A DNA stretch of 64,000 nt from Marinobacter manganoxydans MnI7-9 (GTDB lineage Bacteria; Pseudomonadota; Gammaproteobacteria; Pseudomonadales; Oleiphilaceae): NCBI RefSeq assembly GCF_000235625.1, contig NZ_AGTR01000028.1, positions 1 through 64,000 of the forward strand, in the 5' to 3' direction. The position numbers were made by a program, and so were the translations under genes. This document shows, piece by piece, positions 30,913 through 41,506 of this stretch (the first letter of the stretch is position 1; each line of letters starts with the position of its first letter). The notes below the pieces were generated by a model. That model did no database searches, was not told where the DNA came from, and saw only the letters and a program-made list of their open reading frames with translations.

Positions 30913-30940
30913 GGTCGGATTACGCTTCGCGAATCCGACC
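30913..30940. repeat. REP palindrome between two convergent genes
   Basis: GGTCGGATT and AATCCGACC (30913-30921 with 30932-30940) pair perfectly. The inner CGC/GCG adds 3 bp around a bulged A, leaving loop TTC. It is the same family as the palindrome split by the insertion sequence near 43.2/44.6 kb. It sits between the barrel gene and rlmL stop codons and could serve both as a terminator. Confidence 0.85.
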
Positions 30941-30956
30941 TGCTATTCGATAGCGG

Positions 30957-33149
30957 TTACGCCTTGTGGCGAATGTGCCAGCACCTGTGGATCCGGGCGT
31001 TGCGCTGAAAATCCTTGTCCAGGGTATCCCGAGTAACTTCGGCAATCTCAAACTCGCTTTCCAGTACCTCGTCCAGCTTGAACCGCCGGAAGTTGTTGGA
31101 AAAGATCAGCAACCCGTCGGAACTCAACCGCGCCATGGCCTGCCGGACCAGTTTCGGATGATCCTTCTGGATATCCAGAACGCCCGCCATCCGAGCGGAA
31201 TTGGAGAAGGTAGGCGGGTCCATGAAAATAAGATCGAACCGCTGGTCTACTGTGTTGCGGTCCGCCAGCCAGGCCAGGCAATCCGCCTGCTCTACCCGGT
31301 GCTTCTTCGGGTCGGCGCCGTTCAGGGCCAGGTTTTCCTCGGCCCAGCCGACATAGGTCTTTGACATATCCAGGCTCAGAGACCGGCTGGCGCCTCCAAC
31401 CACGGCATGCACAGTAGCCGCGCCGGTATAGCAGAACAGGTTCAGAAACCGCTGGTTTGCCGAGTGTTGCTGAATCCAGTGCCGCACCGGCCGATGATCG
31501 AGGAACAGTCCGGTGTCCAGGTAATCCTTCAGGTTCACCTTCAGCACGCAGCCATGCTCGTGAACCTTGAAGAACTCGCCACTGGCCGCCTGCTTTTCGT
31601 ACTGGCTGGTGCCCGTCTGGCGCTGACGCTGCTTGCACACCATCTCTTCCCGCTCCACGCCCAGCGCTTCGGGAATAACCGCAAGGGCTTCGGCCAGGCG
31701 TTCACGGGCGGAGCGCTCGTCCACCGATTTCGGCGCGGCATACTCCTGCACGTGAACCCTGCCCTCATAGATATCGATTGCCAGGGCAAACTCCGGCATG
31801 TCGGCATCGTAAAGACGGTAGCAACCAATGCCCTGCTTTCTTGCCCACTGGCCAATGGTTTTCATGTTTTTCCTGAGGCGGTTGCGGAGCATGGCCGCAC
31901 GTTCCTCGCTGGCAATACGAGGGGTAACCTCACCGGGAATATCGGGCGCCCGAGGTGTCATGGCGCTGACGTCATTGATCTCAAACAGCAGCAACTGAGC
32001 GGGCAGCTTGCCGTTGAAAAGTCGATACTGCTTGTAGCTCCGCAAACCGATGGATTTACCGAATTCCGGGGCGCCGGTAAATACGCCGAGGCGCCAACCC
32101 GGAACCGTGCGTTTCACTGCATCACCCAGGGCCTGGTACAGGGCGCCCAGCTCCCTGCGCTCACTCAACCGCTCGCCGTAGGGAGGATTGGTCAGCACCA
32201 GCCCCTGATCGGACCAGTCACCCTCCAGATCCAAAGCGTCGACCGCCCGCGCTTCAACGTGGACAATACTCTCCAGCCCCGCTCTCTGAATGTTTTTCCA
32301 GGCCGTCGCGATGACCCGGCTATCCTGATCAAAGCCAGCCAGTCTCGGGACGCGCCCCTGTTTGCCTTCATGGGCGCGGCGCTCCGCTTCCTGGCGCAGG
32401 GACAACCAGAGTTCCGGCTGATGGCCAGGCCATTTCTCGAAGCCGAACCGTTCCTGCTTGCGGCCGGGCGCCATGTCCAGCGCCATCATGGCGGCTTCAA
32501 TAACAAGAGTGCCGGACCCACACATCGGGTCCACGAAATCGCCACCGGCCGCGGCAATCTCGGGCCAGCCCGCGCGCATCAGCAATGCTGCCGCCAGGTT
32601 TTCTTTCAGGGGGGCTATCCCTTTATCCGTACGGTAGCCGCGCATGTGCAGGCTGTGACCACTAAGGGCGATGCCCAGTGACAGTCTTCCCCGATTGAGA
32701 CGGGCGGAGACAATCACATCGGGATTCTTGGCATCTACTGAAGGACGAGGGCCGCCGTTGGCCTGGAACCGATCCACAATGCCGTCCTTTACCCGTTGCG
32801 CACCGTACTGGGTATTCCGGATGGCCTCGTTCTGGCCGAGGAAAGTCACCCGGAAGCTGCCATGCACCGGAATATGCTGCTGCCAGTCCATGTGCACAAC
32901 GCCGTCATAGAGTTGATCGCCGCTGTTGGCATCCACTTCATCAATATGAAGGATCAAGCGGTTGGCCAGGCGTGACCACAGGCAAGCGCGGTAGCCAGCC
33001 TCCAGAGAACCTTCCACCCAGACTCCGGCTGGCGCATTGCGCACGGTGTCCAGGCCAAAGGTGCTGAGCTCGTCCGCCAGAAGGTATTCAACTCCCTTCG
33101 GGCAGGTTACGAAAAATACAGATTTGGACAAGTTCAACTCCTGGTTCAT
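30957..33149 (-). CDS. rlmL: Bifunctional 23S rRNA methyltransferase RlmKL
   Basis: A 730-residue fused methyltransferase that modifies G2445 (N2) and G2069 (N7) of 23S rRNA. The N-terminal THUMP domain (about 45-155) leads to the first methyltransferase with FVDPMCGSGTLVIEAAMM and the catalytic LTNPPYGERL. The second has LNLFCYTGAATVHAV and LIFMDPPTFSNS. Length and order match E. coli RlmL. It begins 300 bases from the divergent rmf gene. Confidence 0.96.
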   Translation of the reverse strand: MNQELNLSKSVFFVTCPKGVEYLLADELSTFGLDTVRNAPAGVWVEGSLEAGYRACLWSRLANRLILHIDEVDANSGDQLYDGVVHMDWQQHIPVHGSFRVTFLGQNEAIRNTQYGAQRVKDGIVDRFQANGGPRPSVDAKNPDVIVSARLNRGRLSLGIALSGHSLHMRGYRTDKGIAPLKENLAAALLMRAGWPEIAAAGGDFVDPMCGSGTLVIEAAMMALDMAPGRKQERFGFEKWPGHQPELWLSLRQEAERRAHEGKQGRVPRLAGFDQDSRVIATAWKNIQRAGLESIVHVEARAVDALDLEGDWSDQGLVLTNPPYGERLSERRELGALYQALGDAVKRTVPGWRLGVFTGAPEFGKSIGLRSYKQYRLFNGKLPAQLLLFEINDVSAMTPRAPDIPGEVTPRIASEERAAMLRNRLRKNMKTIGQWARKQGIGCYRLYDADMPEFALAIDIYEGRVHVQEYAAPKSVDERSARERLAEALAVIPEALGVEREEMVCKQRQRQTGTSQYEKQAASGEFFKVHEHGCVLKVNLKDYLDTGLFLDHRPVRHWIQQHSANQRFLNLFCYTGAATVHAVVGGASRSLSLDMSKTYVGWAEENLALNGADPKKHRVEQADCLAWLADRNTVDQRFDLIFMDPPTFSNSARMAGVLDIQKDHPKLVRQAMARLSSDGLLIFSNNFRRFKLDEVLESEFEIAEVTRDTLDKDFQRNARIHRCWHIRHKA

Positions 33150-33303
33150 CGACGGCTTGAGGTAAGTTTCCGGAATAACGGCTGTTCCGGAAATTGCAGC
33201 AATTCGTTAGTTCACATAACTATAAAAAAAGCGTCACATAGATGAAATAATTAGTGTACATCCGCGCAAGGTTCGACTTACCTTGTAATTGACGCGTCGT
33301 TCC

Positions 33304-33324
33304 GGAGGGCACTAAACCCTCCGT
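33304..33324. promoter_or_regulatory. Hairpin in the rmf upstream region
   Basis: CGGAGGG/CCCTCCG (7 bp, 7-base loop) lies in the 299-base gap between rlmL and rmf. That gap also has an A/T-rich stretch near 33220-33260, likely promoter DNA. Nothing else supportable is seen there. Confidence 0.35.
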
Positions 33325-33448
33325 TAACAGGATCCTGACTGCTCTGGCTTGAGCTGACAATAGTGGGTTATCCCGGAGGGGTAACACTTGTCGAAGCCAC
33401 TGCAGATGTGTACACGCTTGTTCTGTTAATCCATTAGTGAGGAACGGC

Positions 33449-33661
33449 ATGAAAAGACAGAAAAGAGACATGTACGCTCGTGCATTCAAGCGGGGTTATC
33501 TCGCTGGCGTGTCCGGTAAATCAAAAGACAGCTGCCCAATTGAACAGGCCGAAGTTCGCCAGGAATGGCTAAACGGGTGGCGAGAAGGCCGCACAGATCA
33601 ATGGGAGGGCATGACCGGCGTATCCGGCATCCATAAACTGGCTAACGTTACGACAGCGTGA
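33449..33661 (+). CDS. rmf: Ribosome modulation factor
   Basis: A 70-residue basic protein that dimerises 70S ribosomes into inactive 100S particles in stationary phase. The start MKRQKRDMYARAFKRGYLAGVSGKSK and the CPIEQAEVRQEWLNGWREGR segment align along the whole length of E. coli RMF (55 residues). The C-terminal tail here is about 15 residues longer. GAGG lies 6 bases before ATG 33449. Convergent with pyrD. Expression is expected to rise with ppGpp, judged from the family. Confidence 0.95.
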   Translation: MKRQKRDMYARAFKRGYLAGVSGKSKDSCPIEQAEVRQEWLNGWREGRTDQWEGMTGVSGIHKLANVTTA

Positions 33662-33733
33662 CGCCTCAACTAACCCCGATTCTTAATCTGATCTTTTTAC
33701 ACACAATTTGACGCAGTACTCAGAGCAACCCAA

Positions 33734-33809
33734 ACGGGGCCTCCCGCCCCGTACCATGCGATGAAGCGCCACGGGGTTCATTCCCCGCTCGGGCCCGCTA
33801 AGCGGGCCC
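33734..33809. terminator. Two hairpins between convergent rmf and pyrD
   Basis: ACGGGGC/GCCCCGT (33734-33740 with 33746-33752) and GGGCCCGC/GCGGGCCC (33791-33798 with 33802-33809, loop TAA) are both perfect. Neither has a T-run. They probably end or protect the two converging transcripts. Confidence 0.4.
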
Positions 33810-33833
33810 ACCTTCGTTATGGGGCGCGGTAAA

Positions 33834-34853
33834 TCACTTGACCTGCCGGATAGCCTCAACAGCCTCTTTAATAAGTTCAGGCCCCCGGTAAATAAAACCG
33901 GTGTAGATCTGGACCAGCTTGGCACCGGCCCGGACTTTCTCGGCTGCACTTTCACCGTCCATAATGCCGCCGACACCAATAATCGGTAGTGATTCCCCCA
34001 GTTCCGCGTAAAGCCCCCGGATAACCCTGAGAGAAGGCTCCCGCACCGGTGCACCGCTGAGGCCACCAGCCTCATCGGCATGGGTATGACCTGCCACGGC
34101 ATCCCGACCGATCGTTGTATTGGTGGCAATCACGCCATCAAGGCCCGTCTCACGCAGGGCGGATGCCACGAAGCGGATACCGTCATCGTCCATGTCCGGG
34201 GCGATCTTCACAGCCACAGGCACATACCGGCCATGCTCCTTCTCACACTGGAACTGTTCGTCCTTGATGGCCTCCAGCAGGCCCTTCAGAGAGTCTCCAA
34301 ACTGCAAATCCCGAAGGCCGGGCGTGTTGGGCGAGGACACATTCACCGTTATGTAATCGGCCCGACTGTAAACTGCCGAAATTCCCTTCCGGTAATCGGA
34401 CTCGGACTGGTCGTTGGGCGTGTCCTTGTTCTTGCCAACATTGATTCCAAGCACGCCCTTGTAGCGGCGCTGATCCACACGGGCCAGCAAGTGGTCCAGT
34501 CCCTCGTTATTGAAACCCATCCGGTTAATGATGGCCTGATGCTCCAGCAGCCGAAACATCCGTGGTTTGGGGTTGCCGGGCTGCGCCAGAGGCGTCACGG
34601 TACCGACTTCAATAAAACCGAAGCCCAGGGCGCCAAGCGCATCGAGGTGATCGGCGTTCTTATCCAGACCTGCGGCAAGCCCGACGGGGTTCGGAAAATC
34701 CAGCCCCATAACATTCACTGGCAATGAATCTATCTTTGGTGAAAAAGCGCTCAAAACGCCTAATCGGTGCGCAAGATCGAGACCATTCAATGCAACATTG
34801 TGAGCTTGCTCCGCTGGAAGGCGGAAAAGCAGATTGCGGATAACGCCGTACAT
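33834..34853 (-). CDS. pyrD: Dihydroorotate dehydrogenase (quinone), class 2
   Basis: A 339-residue membrane-associated FMN enzyme oxidising dihydroorotate to orotate with quinone, step four of pyrimidine synthesis. The N-terminal amphipathic helix (MYGVIRNLLFRLPAEQAHNVAL) is the class 2 membrane hook. NPVGLAAGLDKNAD, GTVTPLAQPGNPKPRMFRL, the catalytic Ser region TVNVSSPNTPGLRDLQ and IGVGGIMDGESAAEK are intact. Start ATG 34853 has GGGGAG upstream. Confidence 0.96.
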   Translation of the reverse strand: MYGVIRNLLFRLPAEQAHNVALNGLDLAHRLGVLSAFSPKIDSLPVNVMGLDFPNPVGLAAGLDKNADHLDALGALGFGFIEVGTVTPLAQPGNPKPRMFRLLEHQAIINRMGFNNEGLDHLLARVDQRRYKGVLGINVGKNKDTPNDQSESDYRKGISAVYSRADYITVNVSSPNTPGLRDLQFGDSLKGLLEAIKDEQFQCEKEHGRYVPVAVKIAPDMDDDGIRFVASALRETGLDGVIATNTTIGRDAVAGHTHADEAGGLSGAPVREPSLRVIRGLYAELGESLPIIGVGGIMDGESAAEKVRAGAKLVQIYTGFIYRGPELIKEAVEAIRQVK

Positions 34854-35262
34854 CTGAAAAAACTCCCCTGATCCAAGTGGGCGGAGTATACCGGAAGTTT
34901 TCCACAGCATCCCGGGATAGAACCAAATCAGCTGTAAATGACTGTATCATGGCACTCTCATGACCTTTTCCACGGAATCTGTGGATAAACCTGTTGAAAA
35001 TCGCGGGGCAACGGTTGCCATCCCTTGATAACTGCGCCAATCTACAAATTGATCATTTTTTGACCAGTTATTTTTATGTTTATTTTCAATCGTTTATATA
35101 TTTTTCTCATGGCTGTCGACAAATACTAAACAAAATGTTACCCAGTCATCGTTCTGCAATGATGTGCATAAATCACTTGAAATCCCCTCTTTTAGCCACC
35201 CCTGCCAAAGCCCTTGAGAATAACGTTATACTGGCACCTGTCTTCTGATCTGGAGTGCATCA
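34854..35262. other. Non-coding gap between pyrD and the CDF transporter
   Basis: 409 bases without a supportable gene. There is a very A/T-rich stretch at about 35040-35115 and a perfect DnaA-box-like TGTGGATAA at 34980-34988. A TATACT lies 30 bases before the CDF start codon without a matching -35. Probably divergent promoter DNA for pyrD and the transporter. Confidence 0.5.
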
Positions 35263-36423
35263 ATGCAAGAGCCGATTTCCCCCGCCCAACAGCACCGGGA
35301 AAACCTCGCGGGCGAAATGAAGGCGGCCTCGCGCGTGACCATTATCGGAATGATTCTCGATGCCGTACTCGGGGTCATAAAAGTCATTGGTGGTGCTCTT
35401 TTTAACTCCCAGGCCCTGCTGGTGGATGGCATTCACTCCTTTACGGATGTTGCCTCTGATCTGGTTGTTCTTGGCGTCATGAAGGTATCCCGCCAGGAGC
35501 CGGATGACGACCATCCTTATGGCCATCAGCGAATCGAAACCTTCGGCACTCTGGTTCTGGGCAGCATCCTGATTGCCGTTGGCGCCGCCCTGGCCTGGGA
35601 AAATACCCTACGCCTGATAGAGGGTGGCGTGGATACTGTGCCTGGCTGGCCGGTTCTGGTGGCAGCTGCAGCGTCTGTTGCGGGCAAGGAATGGATTTTC
35701 CGATACACACGCCACGTCGGCCTGAAGATCCGCTCGGATCTGATTATCGCCAATGCCTGGCACAGCCGAACCGATGCGTTCTCCTCAGTCGTGGTTCTGG
35801 TGTCCACGGCCGGCGCCATGCTCGGCATGGTCTGGCTTGATGTGTTCGCGGCGGTGGTGATCGCAGGCATCATTATCCACATTGGCTGGAAGTTTACCTG
35901 GGACAGCGTCAAGGAACTCGTGGATACCGGCCTCTCCCAGGAGGACACGGAGATGCTCAAGAGTATCGCCCGGGACACAGACGGAGTGCGCAACGTGCAT
36001 GAACTTCGCAGCCGTCGTATGGGGCACGACATTCTGCTGGATATTCACCTGGTGGTTCGTCCGGAAATCAGCGTATCGGAAGGGCATCAGATCGGCATGC
36101 AGGTTGTCTCGGGAATGCGGGATGCCCTGGACAACATCCGGGACATCAACTTCCACATCGACGCCGAAAACGACGAAGATCAGCCGCTGACCTCCGAGCG
36201 CCTGCCCTCCCGTGAAGACATCCGGGCCATCCTGGCCCGACACCTGGGAGAGTTGCCGCAACACAGCCGGCTCCGGCTGCACTATCTGAAAAACAAGGTG
36301 CATCTGGAGCTGTTCCTGGACAGCCCCGAGGGTGAAACCGTCTTCTCATCCTCAAACATCAGGGAAGAGCTCGGTGATTACCCCTGGTTTGGGAGTGTCC
36401 GGGTCTGGGTGGCCGGCCCCTGA
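35263..36423 (+). CDS. Cation diffusion facilitator transporter
   Basis: A 386-residue inner-membrane divalent-cation/proton antiporter. Six membrane segments lie between residues about 25 and 215. Metal-site residues are in LLVDGIHSFTDVASDLVV (membrane 2) and in NAWHSRTDAFSSVVV (membrane 5). HPYGHQRIET follows membrane 2 as in all CDF proteins. The cytoplasmic C-terminal domain (about 220-386) is longer than usual, with an extra segment after residue 300. HxxxD at both sites suggests Zn2+-type selectivity, which is inference. Start ATG 35263 has GGAG upstream. Confidence 0.92.
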   Translation: MQEPISPAQQHRENLAGEMKAASRVTIIGMILDAVLGVIKVIGGALFNSQALLVDGIHSFTDVASDLVVLGVMKVSRQEPDDDHPYGHQRIETFGTLVLGSILIAVGAALAWENTLRLIEGGVDTVPGWPVLVAAAASVAGKEWIFRYTRHVGLKIRSDLIIANAWHSRTDAFSSVVVLVSTAGAMLGMVWLDVFAAVVIAGIIIHIGWKFTWDSVKELVDTGLSQEDTEMLKSIARDTDGVRNVHELRSRRMGHDILLDIHLVVRPEISVSEGHQIGMQVVSGMRDALDNIRDINFHIDAENDEDQPLTSERLPSREDIRAILARHLGELPQHSRLRLHYLKNKVHLELFLDSPEGETVFSSSNIREELGDYPWFGSVRVWVAGP

Positions 36424-36442
36424 AAGCCGCCGGCCATAGAAC

Positions 36443-37942
36443 CTAGCGACGCCTGTTCTCTTCCATCCTTGAAAGAAACTCCTGCATGATCAGAGTGTAG
36501 AGCTCGCCCCCCAGGAAGCGGTCTTCCACGCCCGCATCAATGCTCGGGTTGTCGTTGACTTCGATGACGGCAACCCGGTTGCCTGACTGTTTGATATCCA
36601 CACCGTACAGCCCGTTGCCGATCAGTCTGGTGGCATTCAGGGCCGCCTGAATGACATTCCTTGGCACCTCATACGTGGGCATGGTCTCAAAGCCACCGCT
36701 CTCACTCTCGGATTCGCTGTGCTGATAGATCTGCCAGTGGCCTTTCACCATCATGTACTTGCAGGCGTAGATGGCCCGCCCACCGAGCACACCAATACGC
36801 CAGTCGTAATCGGTGTAAAGGTATTCCTGAGCCAGCACCAGGGCGGACTGCTTGAACAGGTCTCTCAGCCCGGCACGGAGGGTCTTCTCGTCTTCGGCCT
36901 TGGTTACGCCGCGGGAAAACGCACCATCCGGGATCTTGATAACTACCGGAAAACCCAGCTCACTGATGACCTGCTCGACAGCGTTTTTCTGATCTTTCGA
37001 CAGGATGAGTGTCTTGGGTGTGGGAACCTTGTTGTTCTTCAGGAGATCTGCAAGGAACACCTTGTTGGTGCACTTGAGGATCGACACCGGGTCATCAATG
37101 ACCACCATGCCCTCAGCGGCCGCCTTGCGGGCAAACCGGTAGGTATGATGATCAATGGCAGTGGTCTCCCGGATGAACAACCCATCGTATTCCGGCAGGC
37201 GCATATAATCCCGCCGGGTAATCTGCTCAACGTTGATACCCAGCTTGCGACCGGCTTTCTCGAAACGCTTCAGGGCAACCTTGTCACTCGGCGGCATCTC
37301 CTCATCGGGATTGACCAGCACCGCCAGATCATAGCGGTAACGGCGTCGGGTCCGTGGCTTACGCCAGACCATGCTGCTGAAACGATCCAGGGCCGCCGCG
37401 AACACGTCCTGCTCCTGCTCACCCAGATCCGCCGGAGCCGCCGGCTTCATGGACTCGATTTGCCACTGCTTGCGGCGCTTGAAAACAATTTCAAGAATCG
37501 GACAAGGGAACCGCTCGAACAGCGCCCGGGCGACCGGCTTCAGATCCGGGTGCTCGGCCTGGCCAAAGTAGGTCCGGACCCGCACTTCGTGGGTGGCCGC
37601 GCGCTCATCGCTGGCAGGGTCAATTGCCGAACCCGCTGCTTCCAGCCAGTTAATGACGCTTTCATCAAGCTCTTCCAGCTCAAGTGAAAACAGTCCTTTG
37701 CGGCCGAGATCATTGAGCGTCATCACCGAGGGTACGACATGGTGACCACGGGCTTCCGCCAGGAGTGAACAATAATACCCCTTGCTCAGGTAACGGGCGC
37801 TCTGACACAGGTTGATGACCCTCACCCGACTGGCGGGCGGAGCTGAGAACTGGAGGTACTGGTCAAACGTCAGCACGTCCTCACTGGGGTAATAAGGCGC
37901 CCAGTCTTTGGAGCGGTCCACTACGATAAGCAATCGGGACAT
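36443..37942 (-). CDS. RimK-family ATP-grasp ligase with RLAN-type N-terminal domain
   Basis: A 499-residue cytoplasmic protein. Residues about 1-170 match the N-terminal extension found before RimK-like ligases (MSRLLIVVDRSKDWAPYYPSE, NLCQSARYLSKGYYCSLLAEARGH). Residues about 290-495 are an ATP-grasp fold with TPKTLILSKDQK, FPVVIKIPDGAFSRGVTKAED and the metal-binding VIEVNDNPSIDAGVED. Such ligases add amino acids to a protein or peptide acceptor; the target here is unknown. Start ATG 37942 suits the GGGAGGA spacing better than ATG 37951. It is divergent, across 201 bases, from a GNAT/C39 gene that commonly accompanies it. Confidence 0.87.
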   Translation of the reverse strand: MSRLLIVVDRSKDWAPYYPSEDVLTFDQYLQFSAPPASRVRVINLCQSARYLSKGYYCSLLAEARGHHVVPSVMTLNDLGRKGLFSLELEELDESVINWLEAAGSAIDPASDERAATHEVRVRTYFGQAEHPDLKPVARALFERFPCPILEIVFKRRKQWQIESMKPAAPADLGEQEQDVFAAALDRFSSMVWRKPRTRRRYRYDLAVLVNPDEEMPPSDKVALKRFEKAGRKLGINVEQITRRDYMRLPEYDGLFIRETTAIDHHTYRFARKAAAEGMVVIDDPVSILKCTNKVFLADLLKNNKVPTPKTLILSKDQKNAVEQVISELGFPVVIKIPDGAFSRGVTKAEDEKTLRAGLRDLFKQSALVLAQEYLYTDYDWRIGVLGGRAIYACKYMMVKGHWQIYQHSESESESGGFETMPTYEVPRNVIQAALNATRLIGNGLYGVDIKQSGNRVAVIEVNDNPSIDAGVEDRFLGGELYTLIMQEFLSRMEENRRR

Positions 37943-38027
37943 TGAAGGCATTCCTCCCTGAAAGGTCTTGCCTGTGGTAATTGAGGCCACAATACGCCGG
38001 TCACAATCGCTGCACAATCGGCGCATA

Positions 38028-38045
38028 ATGCGTGCTTTTACGCAT
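38028..38045. promoter_or_regulatory. Inverted repeat between the divergent RimK-like and GNAT/C39 genes
   Basis: ATGCGT and ACGCAT form a perfect 6-bp dyad with a 6-base centre, roughly midway between the two start codons. A candidate shared operator, resting on symmetry alone. Confidence 0.3.
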
Positions 38046-38143
38046 CCTTGTGGTCTTTGCGTTACCCTGACTCTCACACATAATAGCGGAGTACGGGAAG
38101 CCCACCAGCATGCCCTCCTCGCGTTTTTCAAGGCCGTCTCTCA

Positions 38144-39262
38144 ATGCCTGATTTCCAGCTCCGACAAGCCTCCAGCAAGGACCTCGACGCCCTGGTCTTG
38201 CTCGAAAACCGGTGCTTCACCGAAGACCGCCTCTCTCGGCGGAGTTTTCGTCGCTTTCTGGAAATGCCCAGAGACCGCTTGATTGTGGCCGAGGCCGATG
38301 GCGAGCTGGTGGGCTACTGCCTGGTTCTGATGAGCGCTGCCACCCGGCTCGCCCGGATCTACTCCATTGCGGTGTCGCCAGCTGTGCGTGGCCAGGGCGT
38401 GGGCGAGAAACTGGTACGGGAAGCAGAATCGGAGGCGGTGGAGGCTGGCCGTATCATCATGCGCCTGGAAGTCCGCGAGGATAACAGAGGCGCCATCAAC
38501 CTCTACAAGCGCCTGGGCTATCGCCAGTTCGGCACCTACCGGGACTATTACGAAGACCACGGAGACGCCCTTCGCTTCGAGCGAAGGATTCTGTTCTACG
38601 AGCCTTCAAGAGAATTTCCGGCCGTTCCCTACTATCCGCAGACCACGGATTTCTCCTGCGGGCCGGCGGCGCTAATCATGGCGATGGCAGCTCTGGATGA
38701 ACAGCAACCACTCACAACCCTGGAAGAACTCAGGCTTTGGCGAGAAGCGACCACCATATTTATGCTCGCCGGCCACGGCGGCTGCGGCCCTCATGGACTG
38801 GCGCTCGCAGCGTGGAATCGGGGTTTTGAAGCCAGCGCCTGGATCAGCATGGAAGGAGCCCTTTTCAAGGACACCGTCAGAAGCGAGGACAAGAAGCGGG
38901 TACTGGAGCTGGTACACGAGGGCTTTTTACACGACATCGGCAAGACAGGCATTCAGCTACACCATGACCCGCTGACCCTCGAAGCGATGGAAGAAGCCCT
39001 TCACGAAGGCAGAATTCCGGTCATCCTGATCAGCACCTGGCAACTGAATCGCAGCCGCGTGCCCCATTGGGTCACCGTCTGCGCGATTGACGACCAGTTC
39101 GTGTACCTGCACGACCCGGAAATCGATGCTGAACTCGGCGAAACCGTGGCCGACAAGCAGTACCTGCCGGTCGACCGCCGGGTGTTCAGCCAGATTTCAC
39201 GGTACGGCAGGAACCAGCCATTGCAGGCTGCGATCATCGTAGGGCCCAAGCGACCGGCCTGA
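38144..39262 (+). CDS. GNAT acetyltransferase / C39-like peptidase fusion
   Basis: A 372-residue cytoplasmic fusion. Residues 1 to about 150 are a GNAT N-acetyltransferase with acetyl-CoA loop VRGQGVGEKLVREAE and NLYKRLGYRQFG. Residues about 158-370 are a papain-like C39-type peptidase whose triad is complete: Cys172 (DFSCGPAAL), His308 (VPHWVTVCAI) and Asp324 (YLHDPE). No signal peptide, ABC transporter or leader-peptide gene is nearby, so it is not a bacteriocin exporter. Divergent from the RimK-like ligase; a joint role in making and removing peptide tags is an inference. The stop codon abuts the uvrB stop with no gap. Confidence 0.87.
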   Translation: MPDFQLRQASSKDLDALVLLENRCFTEDRLSRRSFRRFLEMPRDRLIVAEADGELVGYCLVLMSAATRLARIYSIAVSPAVRGQGVGEKLVREAESEAVEAGRIIMRLEVREDNRGAINLYKRLGYRQFGTYRDYYEDHGDALRFERRILFYEPSREFPAVPYYPQTTDFSCGPAALIMAMAALDEQQPLTTLEELRLWREATTIFMLAGHGGCGPHGLALAAWNRGFEASAWISMEGALFKDTVRSEDKKRVLELVHEGFLHDIGKTGIQLHHDPLTLEAMEEALHEGRIPVILISTWQLNRSRVPHWVTVCAIDDQFVYLHDPEIDAELGETVADKQYLPVDRRVFSQISRYGRNQPLQAAIIVGPKRPA

Positions 39263-41323
<2,061 letters not shown>

Positions 41324-41506
41324 AACTGGCGGAAACCTCCGGTAAAACCGACGCACGGGCGAAACAGCCCCTGCCATTCGAGAAATTTAGCGATACACTG
41401 GCTTCATGATACCATCAGTGCGATCGACGGCTGGGCGTAAATCAGCCAGCAGCTCTGGCACCCGGCGGTCGCAGCCCTATCAGACGCAGCTTTAAGGAGC
41501 GCAAGT

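Noticed and set aside
31407-32681. 424-codon open frame antisense to rlmL
   Set aside because: Shadow of rlmL, with no independent start signal or recognisable domain.
33220-33489. 89-codon minus-strand frame across the rmf upstream region
   Set aside because: It runs through the rmf start and its promoter region, with no start signal or family pattern.
34994-35248. 84-codon open frame in the pyrD/CDF gap
   Set aside because: No ribosome site, aromatic-rich translation from A/T-rich DNA, and no recognisable pattern.
34854-35262. Possible replication origin: DnaA-box-like TGTGGATAA plus an A/T-rich stretch
   Set aside because: Only one perfect box, no array, and no dnaA, dnaN, gidA or parAB genes nearby. 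Ordinary promoter DNA explains the A/T richness.
38144-39262. C39 peptidase as part of a bacteriocin export system
   Set aside because: No ABC transporter domain, membrane segment or double-glycine leader peptide gene. It is fused to GNAT instead.
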